Shown here: piece by piece, positions 17,130-26,126 of the stretch
Layout: each line of letters begins with the position of its first letter
Position numbering within the stretch: position 1 is the first letter of the stretch
From: Anaerostipes amylophilus
Lineage (GTDB): Bacteria > Bacillota > Clostridia > Lachnospirales > Lachnospiraceae
Direction of reading: 5' to 3'
DNA: 64,000 nucleotides
Assembly: GCF_025567365.1 (NCBI RefSeq)
Contig: NZ_JAOQJG010000002.1
Location: 354,176-418,175 of the forward strand
Made by a program: the position numbers and the translations under genes
Notes under the pieces: model-generated
The model's input: only the letters and a program-made list of their open reading frames with translations
Database searches by the model: none
What the model was told of the DNA's origin: nothing

Positions 17130-18134
17130 ATGAGAAGAAGTATTAAGAAGGTGGCTGCAGGTTTACTTGCAACAATGATGATCGGAACAATGCTTACTGG
17201 TTGTGGTGGAGGAAACAAGAAAGACAGTGGTTCTTCAAAGAAGGAAACTTCAGAGATCAACATCGGATTTTCACAGGTTGGAGCTGAGAGTGATTGGCGT
17301 GTAGCGAATACAAAGTCTATGAAATCTGAATTAACAGCAAAGAACGGATTTAAATTATCATTTGCAGATGCTCAGCAGAAACAGGAAAATCAGACAAAAG
17401 CGGTCAGAGAATTTATCACACAGGGTGTTGATGTGATCGCAATCGCACCTGTAACAGAAACAGGTTGGGAAACAGTTTTAAAAGAAGCAAAGAAAGCTGA
17501 CATTCCAGTTATCACAGTTGACCGTCAGATCAAAACTTCTGATGATTCACTGATCACAGCATGGGTTGGATCAGACTTCAAAAAAGAAGGTGTGAAAGCG
17601 GCTGAATGGTTAATTAAAGAAAAGGGAAAAGAAAAAGGTGACGTAAACATCGCTGTATTACAGGGAACGATTGGTTCTTCTGCAGAAATCGGACGTACAA
17701 AAGGATTTAAAGAAGGAATCAAAGATCAGAAAAACTTCAAGATCATTGCTTCTCAGACAGGAGAATTTACACAGGCAAAAGGTCAGGAAGTTATGGAATC
17801 TTTCTTAAAACAGAACAAAGACATTGATGTTGTAGTAGCACAGAATGATAACATGGCATTCGGAGCAATCGATGCATTAAAAGCAGCAGGAAAAACACCT
17901 GGTAAAGACGTAACGATCATTTCTTTCGATGCGATCAAAGCAGCATTAAAGAAAGTTCAGTCTGGAGAGATCAATGCTGAATTTGAATGTAACCCACTTC
18001 ATGGACCTCGTGTAGCTGAATTAGCTAAGAAGATCATGAAAGGTGAAAAAGTAGATAAGATCCAGTATGTAGATGAGCAGGTATTTACAAAAGATAATAC
18101 TACAAAAGAAGTTATTAACAAACGTGCATATTAA
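17130..18134 (+). CDS. Sugar ABC transporter substrate-binding lipoprotein, YtfQ-like
   Basis: The 334-residue precursor has a lipoprotein signal with lipobox MLTGC (Cys about residue 25) and a Gly/Ser-rich tether. The mature part is a type I periplasmic-binding fold strongly reminiscent of Escherichia coli YtfQ, the galactofuranose-binding protein: NIGFSQVGAESDWRVANTKS, ADAQQKQENQTKAVREFITQ, IAPVTETGWETVLKEAKKA and LQGTIGSSAEIGRTKGF. YtfQ binds the furanose forms of galactose (and of arabinose and related sugars), so this protein may capture furanoses released from arabinogalactan. A strong AAAGGAGG site precedes the ATG. The ATPase and two permease genes follow after a hairpin-containing gap. 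Confidence 0.9.
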   Translation: MRRSIKKVAAGLLATMMIGTMLTGCGGGNKKDSGSSKKETSEINIGFSQVGAESDWRVANTKSMKSELTAKNGFKLSFADAQQKQENQTKAVREFITQGVDVIAIAPVTETGWETVLKEAKKADIPVITVDRQIKTSDDSLITAWVGSDFKKEGVKAAEWLIKEKGKEKGDVNIAVLQGTIGSSAEIGRTKGFKEGIKDQKNFKIIASQTGEFTQAKGQEVMESFLKQNKDIDVVVAQNDNMAFGAIDALKAAGKTPGKDVTIISFDAIKAALKKVQSGEINAEFECNPLHGPRVAELAKKIMKGEKVDKIQYVDEQVFTKDNTTKEVINKRAY

Positions 18135-18200
18135 TAAACATTGTTGAAAATCCCCTTAAGTACACACATGTAACTATTAACAATCATACTACAAATAAAG

Positions 18201-18248
18201 ATTGCAGGCTCTGGGTCAGAACAATCTGACTTATCCTGTAATTTTTAT
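18201..18248 (+). terminator. Intercistronic hairpin with T-run after the binding-protein gene
   Basis: ATTGCAGG and CCTGTAAT pair outside, and GTCAGA/TCTGAC pair inside, followed by TTTTTAT. It sits in the 178-base gap between the binding-protein and ATPase genes. A partial terminator or stabiliser there would give more binding protein than transporter. Confidence 0.55.
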
Positions 18249-18312
18249 ACCAAAAATCAGGGCATTTTCATTAAAATCGGCTCAAAAATCATGAAAAGAA
18301 AGGAGAATTGTC

Positions 18313-19830
18313 ATGAGTGATGAAAAGAAGACAGTTCTATCCATGCGACATATTAATAAAACATTCCCGGGAGTGAAAGCACTGTCCGATGCACAGCTTA
18401 CATTGAGAGAAGGAGAGATTCATGCCTTAATGGGAGAAAATGGTGCAGGAAAATCTACACTGATCAAAGTTCTTACAGGAGTTGAGGAATTTGAGACAGG
18501 TGAGATCATCATGGATGGAAAAAGTATTATTAACACATCCCCTCAAGAAGCGGGAAACAATGGAATCAGCACCGTTTATCAGGAAGTAAACCTGTGTCCG
18601 AATCTAACGGTAGCAGAAAATATCTTTATCGGAAGAGAACCAATGAAAATGGGGAGGATCGACTGGAAGACGATGAATACACAGGCACAGAAGATCCTTG
18701 ATAATCTGGAATTAGAAATTGATGCCACACAGGAATTGGAAAACTATTCCGTAGCGATTCAGCAGATGGTGGCGATCGCAAGAGCAGTTGACATTCAGTC
18801 AAAAGTATTGATCCTTGATGAACCAACATCAAGTCTTGATGAAGGAGAAGTTGAGAAATTATTTAAGGTTATGAATATGCTAAAGAAACGCGGAACAGCG
18901 ATCGTATTCGTAACACACTTTTTGGAACAGGTCTATGCAGTCTGTGACAGGATCACAGTACTTAGGAATGGACATTTTGTAGGCGAATATAAGACAGAAG
19001 AGCTTCCAAGATTTAAATTAGTTGCAACAATGATGGGAAAAGAATTTGATGATCTGGCAGACATCAAAGGAAGTGGAACATCATCAAAGAAACAAAGCGA
19101 CGAAGTTGTGATCGAAGCAAAAGGTCTTTATCATAAAGGAACGATCAAACCATTTGACATTAAGATCCATAAAGGAGAAGTTGTTGGATTATCTGGATTA
19201 TTAGGATCTGGACGTTCTGAACTTGTAAGAGCGATTTATGGAGCAGATAAACCAGATGGAGGAGAATTATATGTCAAAGGAGAAAAATTAGATGTCAAAG
19301 CACCAATTGATGCAATGCATAAAGGAATGGCATATTGTCCGGAAGATCGTAAAGTAGAAGGAATCATTGCAGATCTTTCTGTAAGAGAAAACATGATTTT
19401 GGCACTTCAGGCAAAACGAGGAATGTTCAAACTGATGAGCAGAAAAGAACAGGAAGAGTTGACAGATAAGTATATTAAGATGCTGCAGGTTAAGACAGCA
19501 AGCAGAGAAACACCGATCAAATCATTAAGTGGTGGTAATCAGCAGAAAGTAATCCTCGGAAGATGGCTGATGACAGAACCAGATTTCCTGATCCTTGATG
19601 AACCAACCAGAGGTATTGATGTTGGAACAAAGACAGAGATTCAGAAATTAGTCGTAAAACTTGCAAATGAAGGAATGTCTGTTGTATTTATTTCATCCGA
19701 AGTAGAAGAAATGCTTCGTACCGTGACTCACATGGGAATCTTACGAGATGGTGAGAAAGTCGGAGAATTGGAAGAGAGTGAATTATCACAGGAAAATGTA
19801 ATGAAAGCAATCGCAGGAGGTGACAAATAA
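18313..19830 (+). CDS. Sugar ABC transporter ATPase, two-domain (YtfR/RbsA-like)
   Basis: The 505-residue protein carries two ATP-binding cassettes, as in RbsA, MglA and YtfR. The N-terminal domain has Walker A GENGAGKST and Walker B VLILDEPTSSLDEGEVEKL; its signature reads NYSVAIQQM, degenerate as is usual for this half in the family. The C-terminal domain has a degenerate Walker A (GLLGSGRSE), signature LSGGNQQKV and Walker B FLILDEPTRGIDVG. It energises import through the two permeases that follow at once. The coupled sugar is inferred only from the YtfQ-like binding protein. Confidence 0.93.
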   Translation: MSDEKKTVLSMRHINKTFPGVKALSDAQLTLREGEIHALMGENGAGKSTLIKVLTGVEEFETGEIIMDGKSIINTSPQEAGNNGISTVYQEVNLCPNLTVAENIFIGREPMKMGRIDWKTMNTQAQKILDNLELEIDATQELENYSVAIQQMVAIARAVDIQSKVLILDEPTSSLDEGEVEKLFKVMNMLKKRGTAIVFVTHFLEQVYAVCDRITVLRNGHFVGEYKTEELPRFKLVATMMGKEFDDLADIKGSGTSSKKQSDEVVIEAKGLYHKGTIKPFDIKIHKGEVVGLSGLLGSGRSELVRAIYGADKPDGGELYVKGEKLDVKAPIDAMHKGMAYCPEDRKVEGIIADLSVRENMILALQAKRGMFKLMSRKEQEELTDKYIKMLQVKTASRETPIKSLSGGNQQKVILGRWLMTEPDFLILDEPTRGIDVGTKTEIQKLVVKLANEGMSVVFISSEVEEMLRTVTHMGILRDGEKVGELEESELSQENVMKAIAGGDK

Positions 19831-19832
19831 TT

Positions 19833-20873
19833 ATGGATAAATTAAAAAAGATGACAACATATCGCCTCTTCTGGCCAATTGTATGTCTGGCACTTGTATT
19901 ATTATTTAACCTTATAAAATCCCCATCATTTTTTGAAATCTCAATTAAAAATGGTGTGTTATATGGATATCTGGTCGATATTTTCAACCGATCCAGTGAA
20001 TTGATCATCTTAGCAGTTGGTATGACACTTTGTGTAGCATCCAGTGCAGGAACTGATATCTCTGTCGGAGCGATCATGGCATTATCAGGAGCTGTATCTG
20101 TTTATCTTCTTGGAAGTGGAGAAACATATGCAATTCCTTGGATCGCAGCAATCCTGATCGGGCTTGTGGTATCTGTATTATGTGGTATGTGGAACGGATT
20201 CTTAGTTGCGAATATGAAGATCCAGCCAATGGTAGCAACCTTGATCTTATTTACCGCAGGACGAGGAATGGCACAGTTGATCACAGGTGGAAATAACTTA
20301 TATGTCAAAGTGGACAGCTTTAAGTATTTAGGAGGATTTCTGCCACATATTCCAGTTCCAACACCGATTCTGGTAGCGATCATTGTAGTCATTTTAGCAA
20401 CATTATTCTTAAATAAGACAGCAACAAAATTGTATATTGAAAGTGTAGGTATCAACCCAAGAGCCAGTCGTTTGTTTGGACTGAATTCTACAAAGATCAT
20501 CTTTATCACATATGCAGCCTGCGGACTTTGTGCAGGAATCGCAGGAATGATCGCAACATCAAGAATCACATCCATTGATGCAAATAACGTAGGAAACTTG
20601 ATGGAATTAGATGCGATCTTAGCAGTAGCACTTGGAGGAAACTCTCTTGCAGGTGGTAAATTCTCAGTCGCAGGAAGTGTTATTGGAGCGATCACGATCC
20701 AGGCATTATCTACAACATTATATGCAATGAAAGTAACTGGAGATCAGCTTCCACTTTATAAAGCAATCGTGGTTATCATAATCGTGACATTACAGTCTCC
20801 AGAATTTAAGAAATACTTAAATCGTATTAAAGCAAAACGTGCAGCAAAAACTGCTGGAGAGAAGGTGGCATAA
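19833..20873 (+). CDS. Sugar ABC transporter permease, YtfT-like
   Basis: The 346-residue inner-membrane protein has about eight to ten hydrophobic segments. LAVGMTLCVASSAGTDISVG and IQPMVATLILFTAGRGMAQL align by eye with Escherichia coli YtfT, as does DANNVGNLMELDAILAVALG. It forms one half of the importer's membrane channel. It begins two bases after the ATPase stop and its stop overlaps the start of the next permease gene, indicating a tightly coupled operon. Confidence 0.9.
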   Translation: MDKLKKMTTYRLFWPIVCLALVLLFNLIKSPSFFEISIKNGVLYGYLVDIFNRSSELIILAVGMTLCVASSAGTDISVGAIMALSGAVSVYLLGSGETYAIPWIAAILIGLVVSVLCGMWNGFLVANMKIQPMVATLILFTAGRGMAQLITGGNNLYVKVDSFKYLGGFLPHIPVPTPILVAIIVVILATLFLNKTATKLYIESVGINPRASRLFGLNSTKIIFITYAACGLCAGIAGMIATSRITSIDANNVGNLMELDAILAVALGGNSLAGGKFSVAGSVIGAITIQALSTTLYAMKVTGDQLPLYKAIVVIIIVTLQSPEFKKYLNRIKAKRAAKTAGEKVA

Positions 20874-21919
20874 TGGCAATGGTAGAGAAAATTAAAAATA
20901 AACTTAGAGGAAATGGATTTTTGCTTGCAGTTACGATCGTATTATTCTTCGTACTCTATATTGCAGGTGCGATCCTTTACGGAGATCGAAACTTTACAAG
21001 CCCACAGGTGTTTTTAAACTTGTTCATTAGTAATGCTGGATTGATCATTGCAGCCGTTGGTATGACATTTGTACTGATCACAGGAGGAATCGATATTTCG
21101 ATCGGTTCCGTCATCGGTGTTGTTTGTATGATGCTTGCATGGATGATGGAAGTGAAGCATATGAGCGCAGTCGTTGCAATTATTCTGGTATTAGCATTTG
21201 GTGTGATCTTCGGATTGGTTCAAGGATTTTTAGTAGCTTATTTAAAAATACAGCCATTCATCGTAACACTTGGAGGAATGTTCTTTGCCAGAGGTCTTAC
21301 AGCATTGATCAGTTCCGATATGATCAGTATTGAAAATCCAACATTTTTAAGTCTTGCAAACTATCGAATTTATTTTGGATTTATTACATATTACAACAAC
21401 CGAGGAGTTGCAATGCATCCTTATATCTACCTAAGTGTTGTCATTGCATTATTGGTTGTAGCGATTTCCTTTGTGATCCTTCGATACACAAAATTTGGAC
21501 GTGCCGTATTTGCAGTAGGTGGAAATGAACAGTCTGCATTATTAATGGGATTAAATCCTAAAGTTACAAAATTAAAAGTTTATGTGTTAAATGGATTTTT
21601 AGCATCATTAGCTGGATTTGCTTTCTGCTTAAACTCTTGTGGTGGATTCGTAGAGCAGGCCAGAGGATTTGAGATGGATGCGATCGCAGCAGCAGTTATT
21701 GGTGGAACACTTTTAACAGGAGGTGTTGGAACTGTCGTAGGATCACTATTTGGATCACTGATCAAGGGTATCATTGAAACGATCATTACATTCCAGGGAA
21801 CATTATCATCTTGGTGGACAAGAATCGTAATCGCATTACTTCTTTGCTTCTTCGTAATCTTACAGAGTGTATTTAAATCAATTCGTGAGAAGCGTCTTGC
21901 ACAAGGTAATGAAAAGTAG
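20873..21919 (+). CDS. Sugar ABC transporter permease, YjfF-like
   Basis: The 348-residue membrane protein is the second permease of the importer. AVGMTFVLITGGIDISIGSV, FIVTLGGMFFARGLTALISS and GTLSSWWTRIVIALLLC match the pattern of Escherichia coli YjfF, including the unusual GTLSSWW segment. The YtfQ-R-T-YjfF gene order is thus complete. Start and stop overlap by one base with the preceding permease (ATGA-type overlap region). The isomerase-like gene follows after 40 bases. Confidence 0.9.
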   Translation: MAMVEKIKNKLRGNGFLLAVTIVLFFVLYIAGAILYGDRNFTSPQVFLNLFISNAGLIIAAVGMTFVLITGGIDISIGSVIGVVCMMLAWMMEVKHMSAVVAIILVLAFGVIFGLVQGFLVAYLKIQPFIVTLGGMFFARGLTALISSDMISIENPTFLSLANYRIYFGFITYYNNRGVAMHPYIYLSVVIALLVVAISFVILRYTKFGRAVFAVGGNEQSALLMGLNPKVTKLKVYVLNGFLASLAGFAFCLNSCGGFVEQARGFEMDAIAAAVIGGTLLTGGVGTVVGSLFGSLIKGIIETIITFQGTLSSWWTRIVIALLLCFFVILQSVFKSIREKRLAQGNEK

Positions 21920-21959
21920 ATAGTTATATTTGGTTGATGTATTAAAGGAGGAAAACAGT

Positions 21960-23444
21960 ATGAATAATATGCCAAAAACAAAGATCGGGATCGTAGCAGT
22001 CAGTCGTGACTGCTTCCCAGAAAGTTTATCAGTTACAAGAAGAGAAGCATTGATAAAAGCATATAAAGAAAAATATGATCCTGAGGACATTTATGAATGT
22101 CCAGTCTGTATCGTGGAGAGTGAGATTCACATGGTACAGGCATTAGAAGATATTAAAAAAGCAGGATGTGATGCATTAGTTGTTTATCTTGGAAACTTTG
22201 GACCAGAAATCTCAGAAACACTTCTTGCAAAACACTTTGATGGACCAAAGATGTTTGTGGCAGCAGCTGAGGAAAGTGGTGAGAACCTCTTAGATGGAAG
22301 AGGAGATGCATATTGTGGAATGTTAAATGCAAGTTATAATCTGAAATTAAGAAATATAAAAGCATATATTCCTGAATATCCAGTAGGAACAGCAGAAGAA
22401 TGTGCAGATATGATCCATGAATTTTTGCCAATCGCAAGAACAGTAAAAGCATTAAGTGAATTGAAGATCATAAGTTTTGGACCAAGACCACTGAACTTCC
22501 TTGCATGTAATGCACCGATCAAACCATTATATGATCTTGGAATCGAAATTGAAGAAAACTCAGAATTAGATTTATTTGAAGCATTTAATCAGCATGAAGG
22601 GGATGAAAGAATTCCTGCGATCATAAAAGAAATGGAAGAAGAACTGGGTGCAGGAAATAAAAAACCAGAGATTCTTTCCAAGCTTGCACAGTATGAACTG
22701 ACATTAAAAGACTGGATCAGGGATCATAAAGGTTACAGAAAATATGTAACAATTGCCGGAAAATGCTGGCCAGCATTCCAGACTCAGTTTGGATTTGTAC
22801 CATGTTATGTAAACAGTCGTTTGGCAGCACAGGGAATTCCAGTATCCTGTGAAGTAGATATCTATGGTGCATTAAGCGAATTTATTGGAACGGTTGTAAG
22901 TCAGGATGCTGTGACATTATTAGATATCAACAACTCCGTACCAGCAGATATGTATAATGAAGAAATTAAAGATAACTATGACTATACACAAAAAGATACA
23001 TTTATGGGATTCCATTGTGGAAACACAGCAAAATCTAAATTATCTTTCTGTGAGATGAAATATCAGAAGATCATGGCAAGAACATTACCGGAAGAAGTGA
23101 CACAGGGAACATTAGAAGGTGATATCGCGCCAGGAGATATTACATTCTTCCGTTTACAAAGTACAGCAGATACAAAATTAAGAGCGTACGTTGCACAAGG
23201 AGAAATCCTTCCAGTAGCAACAAGATCTTTTGGATCTATTGGTGTATTTGCTATCCCAGAAATGGGAAGATTTTACCGCCATGTACTGATCGAAAAGAAT
23301 TTCCCACACCATGGAGCTGTTGCTTTTGGTCATTTTGGAAAAACTTTATATGAAGTATTCAAATACATTGGTGTTGATGTCGATGAGATTGGATTTAATC
23401 AGCCAAAGAATATGCTTTATAAGACTGAGAATCCATTTTCATAA
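21960..23444 (+). CDS. L-fucose/L-arabinose isomerase family protein
   Basis: The 494-residue protein has the fold of the FucI/AraA isomerases, which interconvert aldoses and ketoses with Mn2+. Candidate metal ligands are visible in CEVDIYGALSEFIG (Glu), LLDINNSVP (Asp) and PHHGAVAFGHFG (His). It is not a typical FucI (about 590 residues) nor a second copy of the AraA in this window, so the substrate is unknown. Its place at the end of the furanose importer operon suggests that it isomerises the imported sugar. The ATG at 21960 has a strong AAAGGAGG site; a longer start 30 bases upstream has none. A terminator follows. Confidence 0.8.
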   Translation: MNNMPKTKIGIVAVSRDCFPESLSVTRREALIKAYKEKYDPEDIYECPVCIVESEIHMVQALEDIKKAGCDALVVYLGNFGPEISETLLAKHFDGPKMFVAAAEESGENLLDGRGDAYCGMLNASYNLKLRNIKAYIPEYPVGTAEECADMIHEFLPIARTVKALSELKIISFGPRPLNFLACNAPIKPLYDLGIEIEENSELDLFEAFNQHEGDERIPAIIKEMEEELGAGNKKPEILSKLAQYELTLKDWIRDHKGYRKYVTIAGKCWPAFQTQFGFVPCYVNSRLAAQGIPVSCEVDIYGALSEFIGTVVSQDAVTLLDINNSVPADMYNEEIKDNYDYTQKDTFMGFHCGNTAKSKLSFCEMKYQKIMARTLPEEVTQGTLEGDIAPGDITFFRLQSTADTKLRAYVAQGEILPVATRSFGSIGVFAIPEMGRFYRHVLIEKNFPHHGAVAFGHFGKTLYEVFKYIGVDVDEIGFNQPKNMLYKTENPFS

Positions 23445-23481
23445 ATAAATTTTACCTATTAACTTTTTACTCCTTCTTGGG

Positions 23482-23515
23482 AAAAACTGCATGCTGACCG
23501 CATGCAGTTTTTTCT
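23482..23515. terminator. Bidirectional intrinsic terminator
   Basis: AAAAACTGCATGC and GCATGCAGTTTTT form a perfect 13-pair stem with a five-base loop, flanked by A/T runs. It separates the isomerase-like gene (plus) from the convergent LacI-type repressor gene (minus). Confidence 0.9.
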
Positions 23516-23550
23516 ATGCTTAGAAAAACAAGTAAAAATATTACTAAATA

Positions 23551-24567
23551 TTATGACTGTTTGCGCGGAGCAGCACAAGAGTTACGAACAATAAGATTGC
23601 ATGGAAGTGTCAGACGAATCGGAGTTTGCTGATTCAGAGAATCCTCTTTTGTCCGAAGTAAAATATAATGAGCAGCATATTCTCCCATAAATTCAGCCGG
23701 TGTATGAATCGTTGTCAGCGGAGGGTTTGAAAAACTTGCAACGCTGATATCATCAAAACCAATGATGGATATATCATCTGGAATTTTATAACCATTCTCA
23801 TATAAAGCACGCATTGCACCGATTGCAAGAGGATCACTGGCAGAGAAAATAGCGGTTGGAAGGTCGCCATCAGCAATCATTTGTTTTGTCATGCTATATC
23901 CGGATTCAGCAGAATAATCTCCTTCATAAATAAAAGATTCATGGTCAATGGAATGTTCCTGGCAGAAGTTGATGAAGGTATCTTTACGTTCTTCAAAATA
24001 TACACTGTTATCAGCGAGAACTTCCTTCCCGCCAAGATAAGCAATCTTTCGATGGCCAAGATCATACAAATAATCTAGTGCTTCAGTAACTGCCTGTTGG
24101 AAATCAAGATTGATCGTATCACAATAAATCTTTGGTGTTTTCATATCAACAAAAATAGTGTTGGAATTAAGTTTTTGAAAAGACTTAATCTGAGATTTAT
24201 TAAATTTACCAATACAAATCAGACCTTGAAGATCCTTGAGTGTGTCAGGATAATTGCAATCGCTCTGGAAAGCACGGACAACGTGGATATTATGATCGGC
24301 ACAATATTTTTCAATACCGACACGGATTGCCTGATAATAAGGATCTTCCAGTTCCTGAAAGACAGAATACCATTGAAAGATACCGATAGAAATCGATTTT
24401 TCAACGGTATTTTTTAGATGCTTTGTATAATTTAATTCCTGGGCAACCTTTAAAACGCGCTGTTTTGTTTCGTCGGTTACACTCAGGGTATCGTCTTGGT
24501 TTAAAATTCTTGATACAGTTGCAGCAGAAACAGATGCTTTCTGTGCAATGTCTTTGATTGTTGCCAT
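23551..24567 (-). CDS. LacI-family repressor, probably of the galactose operon (GalR-like)
   Basis: The 338-residue protein has a classical LacI helix-turn-helix and hinge (MATIKDIAQKASVSAATVSR; TKQRVLKVAQELNY) followed by a periplasmic-binding-like effector domain (HRKIAYLGG; PTAIFSASDPLAIGAMRAL; DISIIGFDDISVASFSNPPL; TTIHTPAEFMGEYAA). The ATG at 24567 is the family-typical start; an upstream in-frame ATG lacks a ribosome binding site. It is transcribed away from the galactose operon, and repeated TTTAGTAAAA boxes lie in the shared 176-base intergenic region. It therefore probably represses galactose uptake and Leloir genes until galactose or a derivative binds. Confidence 0.9.
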   Translation of the reverse strand: MATIKDIAQKASVSAATVSRILNQDDTLSVTDETKQRVLKVAQELNYTKHLKNTVEKSISIGIFQWYSVFQELEDPYYQAIRVGIEKYCADHNIHVVRAFQSDCNYPDTLKDLQGLICIGKFNKSQIKSFQKLNSNTIFVDMKTPKIYCDTINLDFQQAVTEALDYLYDLGHRKIAYLGGKEVLADNSVYFEERKDTFINFCQEHSIDHESFIYEGDYSAESGYSMTKQMIADGDLPTAIFSASDPLAIGAMRALYENGYKIPDDISIIGFDDISVASFSNPPLTTIHTPAEFMGEYAAHYILLRTKEDSLNQQTPIRLTLPCNLIVRNSCAAPRKQS

Positions 24568-24634
24568 GGAGATAAAATCCTTTCTCATAAATATTAATTT
24601 ATCTCATTATAACAGAGAAAAGCACAAAAGTAAA

Positions 24635-24701
24635 TTTAGTAAAATAAAAGTAAAAAATTTAGTAAAAACATATTGACAATTTTACTAAAAAGTTTTACTA
24701 T
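24635..24701 (+). promoter_or_regulatory. Gal operon promoter with repeated repressor boxes
   Basis: TTGACA at 24673-24678 and TACTAT at 24696-24701 with a 17-base spacer form a good sigma-A promoter for the symporter gene. TTTAGTAAAA occurs at 24635-24644 and near 24658; the inverted form TTTTACTA occurs inside the spacer and again across the -10. Such inverted boxes are candidate operators for the divergent LacI-type repressor, and their overlap with the promoter would block polymerase. Confidence 0.7.
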
Positions 24702-24743
24702 ACAAGTATCAAAGACAGCCACTAAAAACAGGAGGAAAGAAAA

Positions 24744-26126
24744 ATGAAAACAACTAATGGAAAGGTTCCAGGCAGAGTAAAATATACTTTTGCATTTGGA
24801 GCATTGGGAAAAGATTTAATTTATGGAATGATGGCGACATTCGCTATGATCTACTTTACGGATGTGTTGAAAGTATCACCGGGTTTTGTAGGAATCGTTT
24901 TCTTCGTAGCAAAACTTTGGGATGCATTTAACGATCTGTTTATGGGAATGATCGTAGATAACACAAGATCACGCTTTGGAAAATTCGTACCATGGCTAGT
25001 GATCGGAACTTTAGTCAATTCCGTTGTGTTTGTCGTATTATTTACTGACTTTAAATTAACAGGAACTTCACTTTGCATCTTCGTTGCAGTGATCTATGTA
25101 TTATGGGGAATGACTTATACGATCATGGATATTCCATACTGGTCCGTAATTCCAAACCTTACATCAGATCCACACGAACGAGAAGTTGTTTCCGTTTTAC
25201 CTAGAATTTTCGCAAGTATTGGACAGTCATTAGTCATCGCAGGATTCGGTGTTCAGATTATTGCAGCCTTAGGTGGAGGATATATCGGATATCATCGTTT
25301 TGCTATGATCATTGCAGGAACATTTATTCTTACGATCGGAGTTGCAGTCTGCAACTTAAAAGTAAAAGAAAACAATGCACCAAGTGAGAAGATTTCTTTT
25401 AAAGATGTATTCTCAATCATTAAGAGAAATGACCAGTTACAGTCAGCAGTAGGACTGATCCTTCTATATAATGTAGGAATTCAGTTTATCATGGGTGTTG
25501 CAGTTTACTACTTTACATATGTATGTGGAAATGCCAACATGTTATCAGCTTTTATGATTAGTGCATCTATCGCAGAAGTTGTTGGATTGATCATCTTCCC
25601 AGAAGTAGCAAAGAAATTATCAAGACATACATCATTTTTACTGGCATGTATTTTACCATTTATTGGTTTAGCATTATTATTAGTTGTTGGATTTGTATGC
25701 CCACAGAACATTGTATTAACAGCAATTTCAGGAGTGATTGTAAAGACAGGAACAGGATTAGAACTTGGATGTGCGACAGTATTCTTATCTGATGTTGTTG
25801 ACTATGGTGAGTACAAACTGGGAACAAGAAATGAATCCGTTGTATTCTCTTTACAGACATTGATCGTAAAATTTACAGCGGCTTTAACATCACTTTTCAT
25901 TGGATTTGCACTGGAACGTACAGGATATATTCCAAATCCAAACGCTGTACAGTCAGCACTGACATTGAATTCTATCAGATTTTTAATGTGTGCGATTCCA
26001 GCGGTGTCCATGCTTGTAGCCTATGTAGTTTATAAAAAAGCATATCATCTGGATGACAGTTTTATGAAGAAAGTTATTCAGACGATCGAAGAAAGGAGAG
26101 CAAACCGCAATGCCGAACAGTATTAA
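24744..26126 (+). CDS. GPH-family glycoside/galactoside:cation symporter
   Basis: The 460-residue protein has about twelve transmembrane segments and belongs to the MelB/LacS/XynB (glycoside-pentoside-hexuronide:cation symporter) family. The family region after helix II is visible as KLWDAFNDLFMGMIVDNTRS, and WSVIPNLTSDPHEREVVSVL is the typical loop with conserved arginine. It lacks the C-terminal EIIA-like regulatory domain seen in some LacS proteins. As first gene of the gal operon it probably imports galactose or a galactoside; no beta-galactosidase gene is in the window. Its end overlaps the galK start by 17 bases. Confidence 0.9.
   Translation: MKTTNGKVPGRVKYTFAFGALGKDLIYGMMATFAMIYFTDVLKVSPGFVGIVFFVAKLWDAFNDLFMGMIVDNTRSRFGKFVPWLVIGTLVNSVVFVVLFTDFKLTGTSLCIFVAVIYVLWGMTYTIMDIPYWSVIPNLTSDPHEREVVSVLPRIFASIGQSLVIAGFGVQIIAALGGGYIGYHRFAMIIAGTFILTIGVAVCNLKVKENNAPSEKISFKDVFSIIKRNDQLQSAVGLILLYNVGIQFIMGVAVYYFTYVCGNANMLSAFMISASIAEVVGLIIFPEVAKKLSRHTSFLLACILPFIGLALLLVVGFVCPQNIVLTAISGVIVKTGTGLELGCATVFLSDVVDYGEYKLGTRNESVVFSLQTLIVKFTAALTSLFIGFALERTGYIPNPNAVQSALTLNSIRFLMCAIPAVSMLVAYVVYKKAYHLDDSFMKKVIQTIEERRANRNAEQY

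Noticed and set aside
20102..20695. Minus-strand open frame of 197 codons
   Set aside because: It is antisense to the YtfT-like permease; the proline- and isoleucine-rich translation is what reversed hydrophobic codons give.
21960..23444. Sulfoquinovose isomerase of the sulfoglycolytic transaldolase pathway
   Set aside because: Some such enzymes carry the same family name, but no sulfo-transaldolase or sulfolactaldehyde enzyme gene is nearby.
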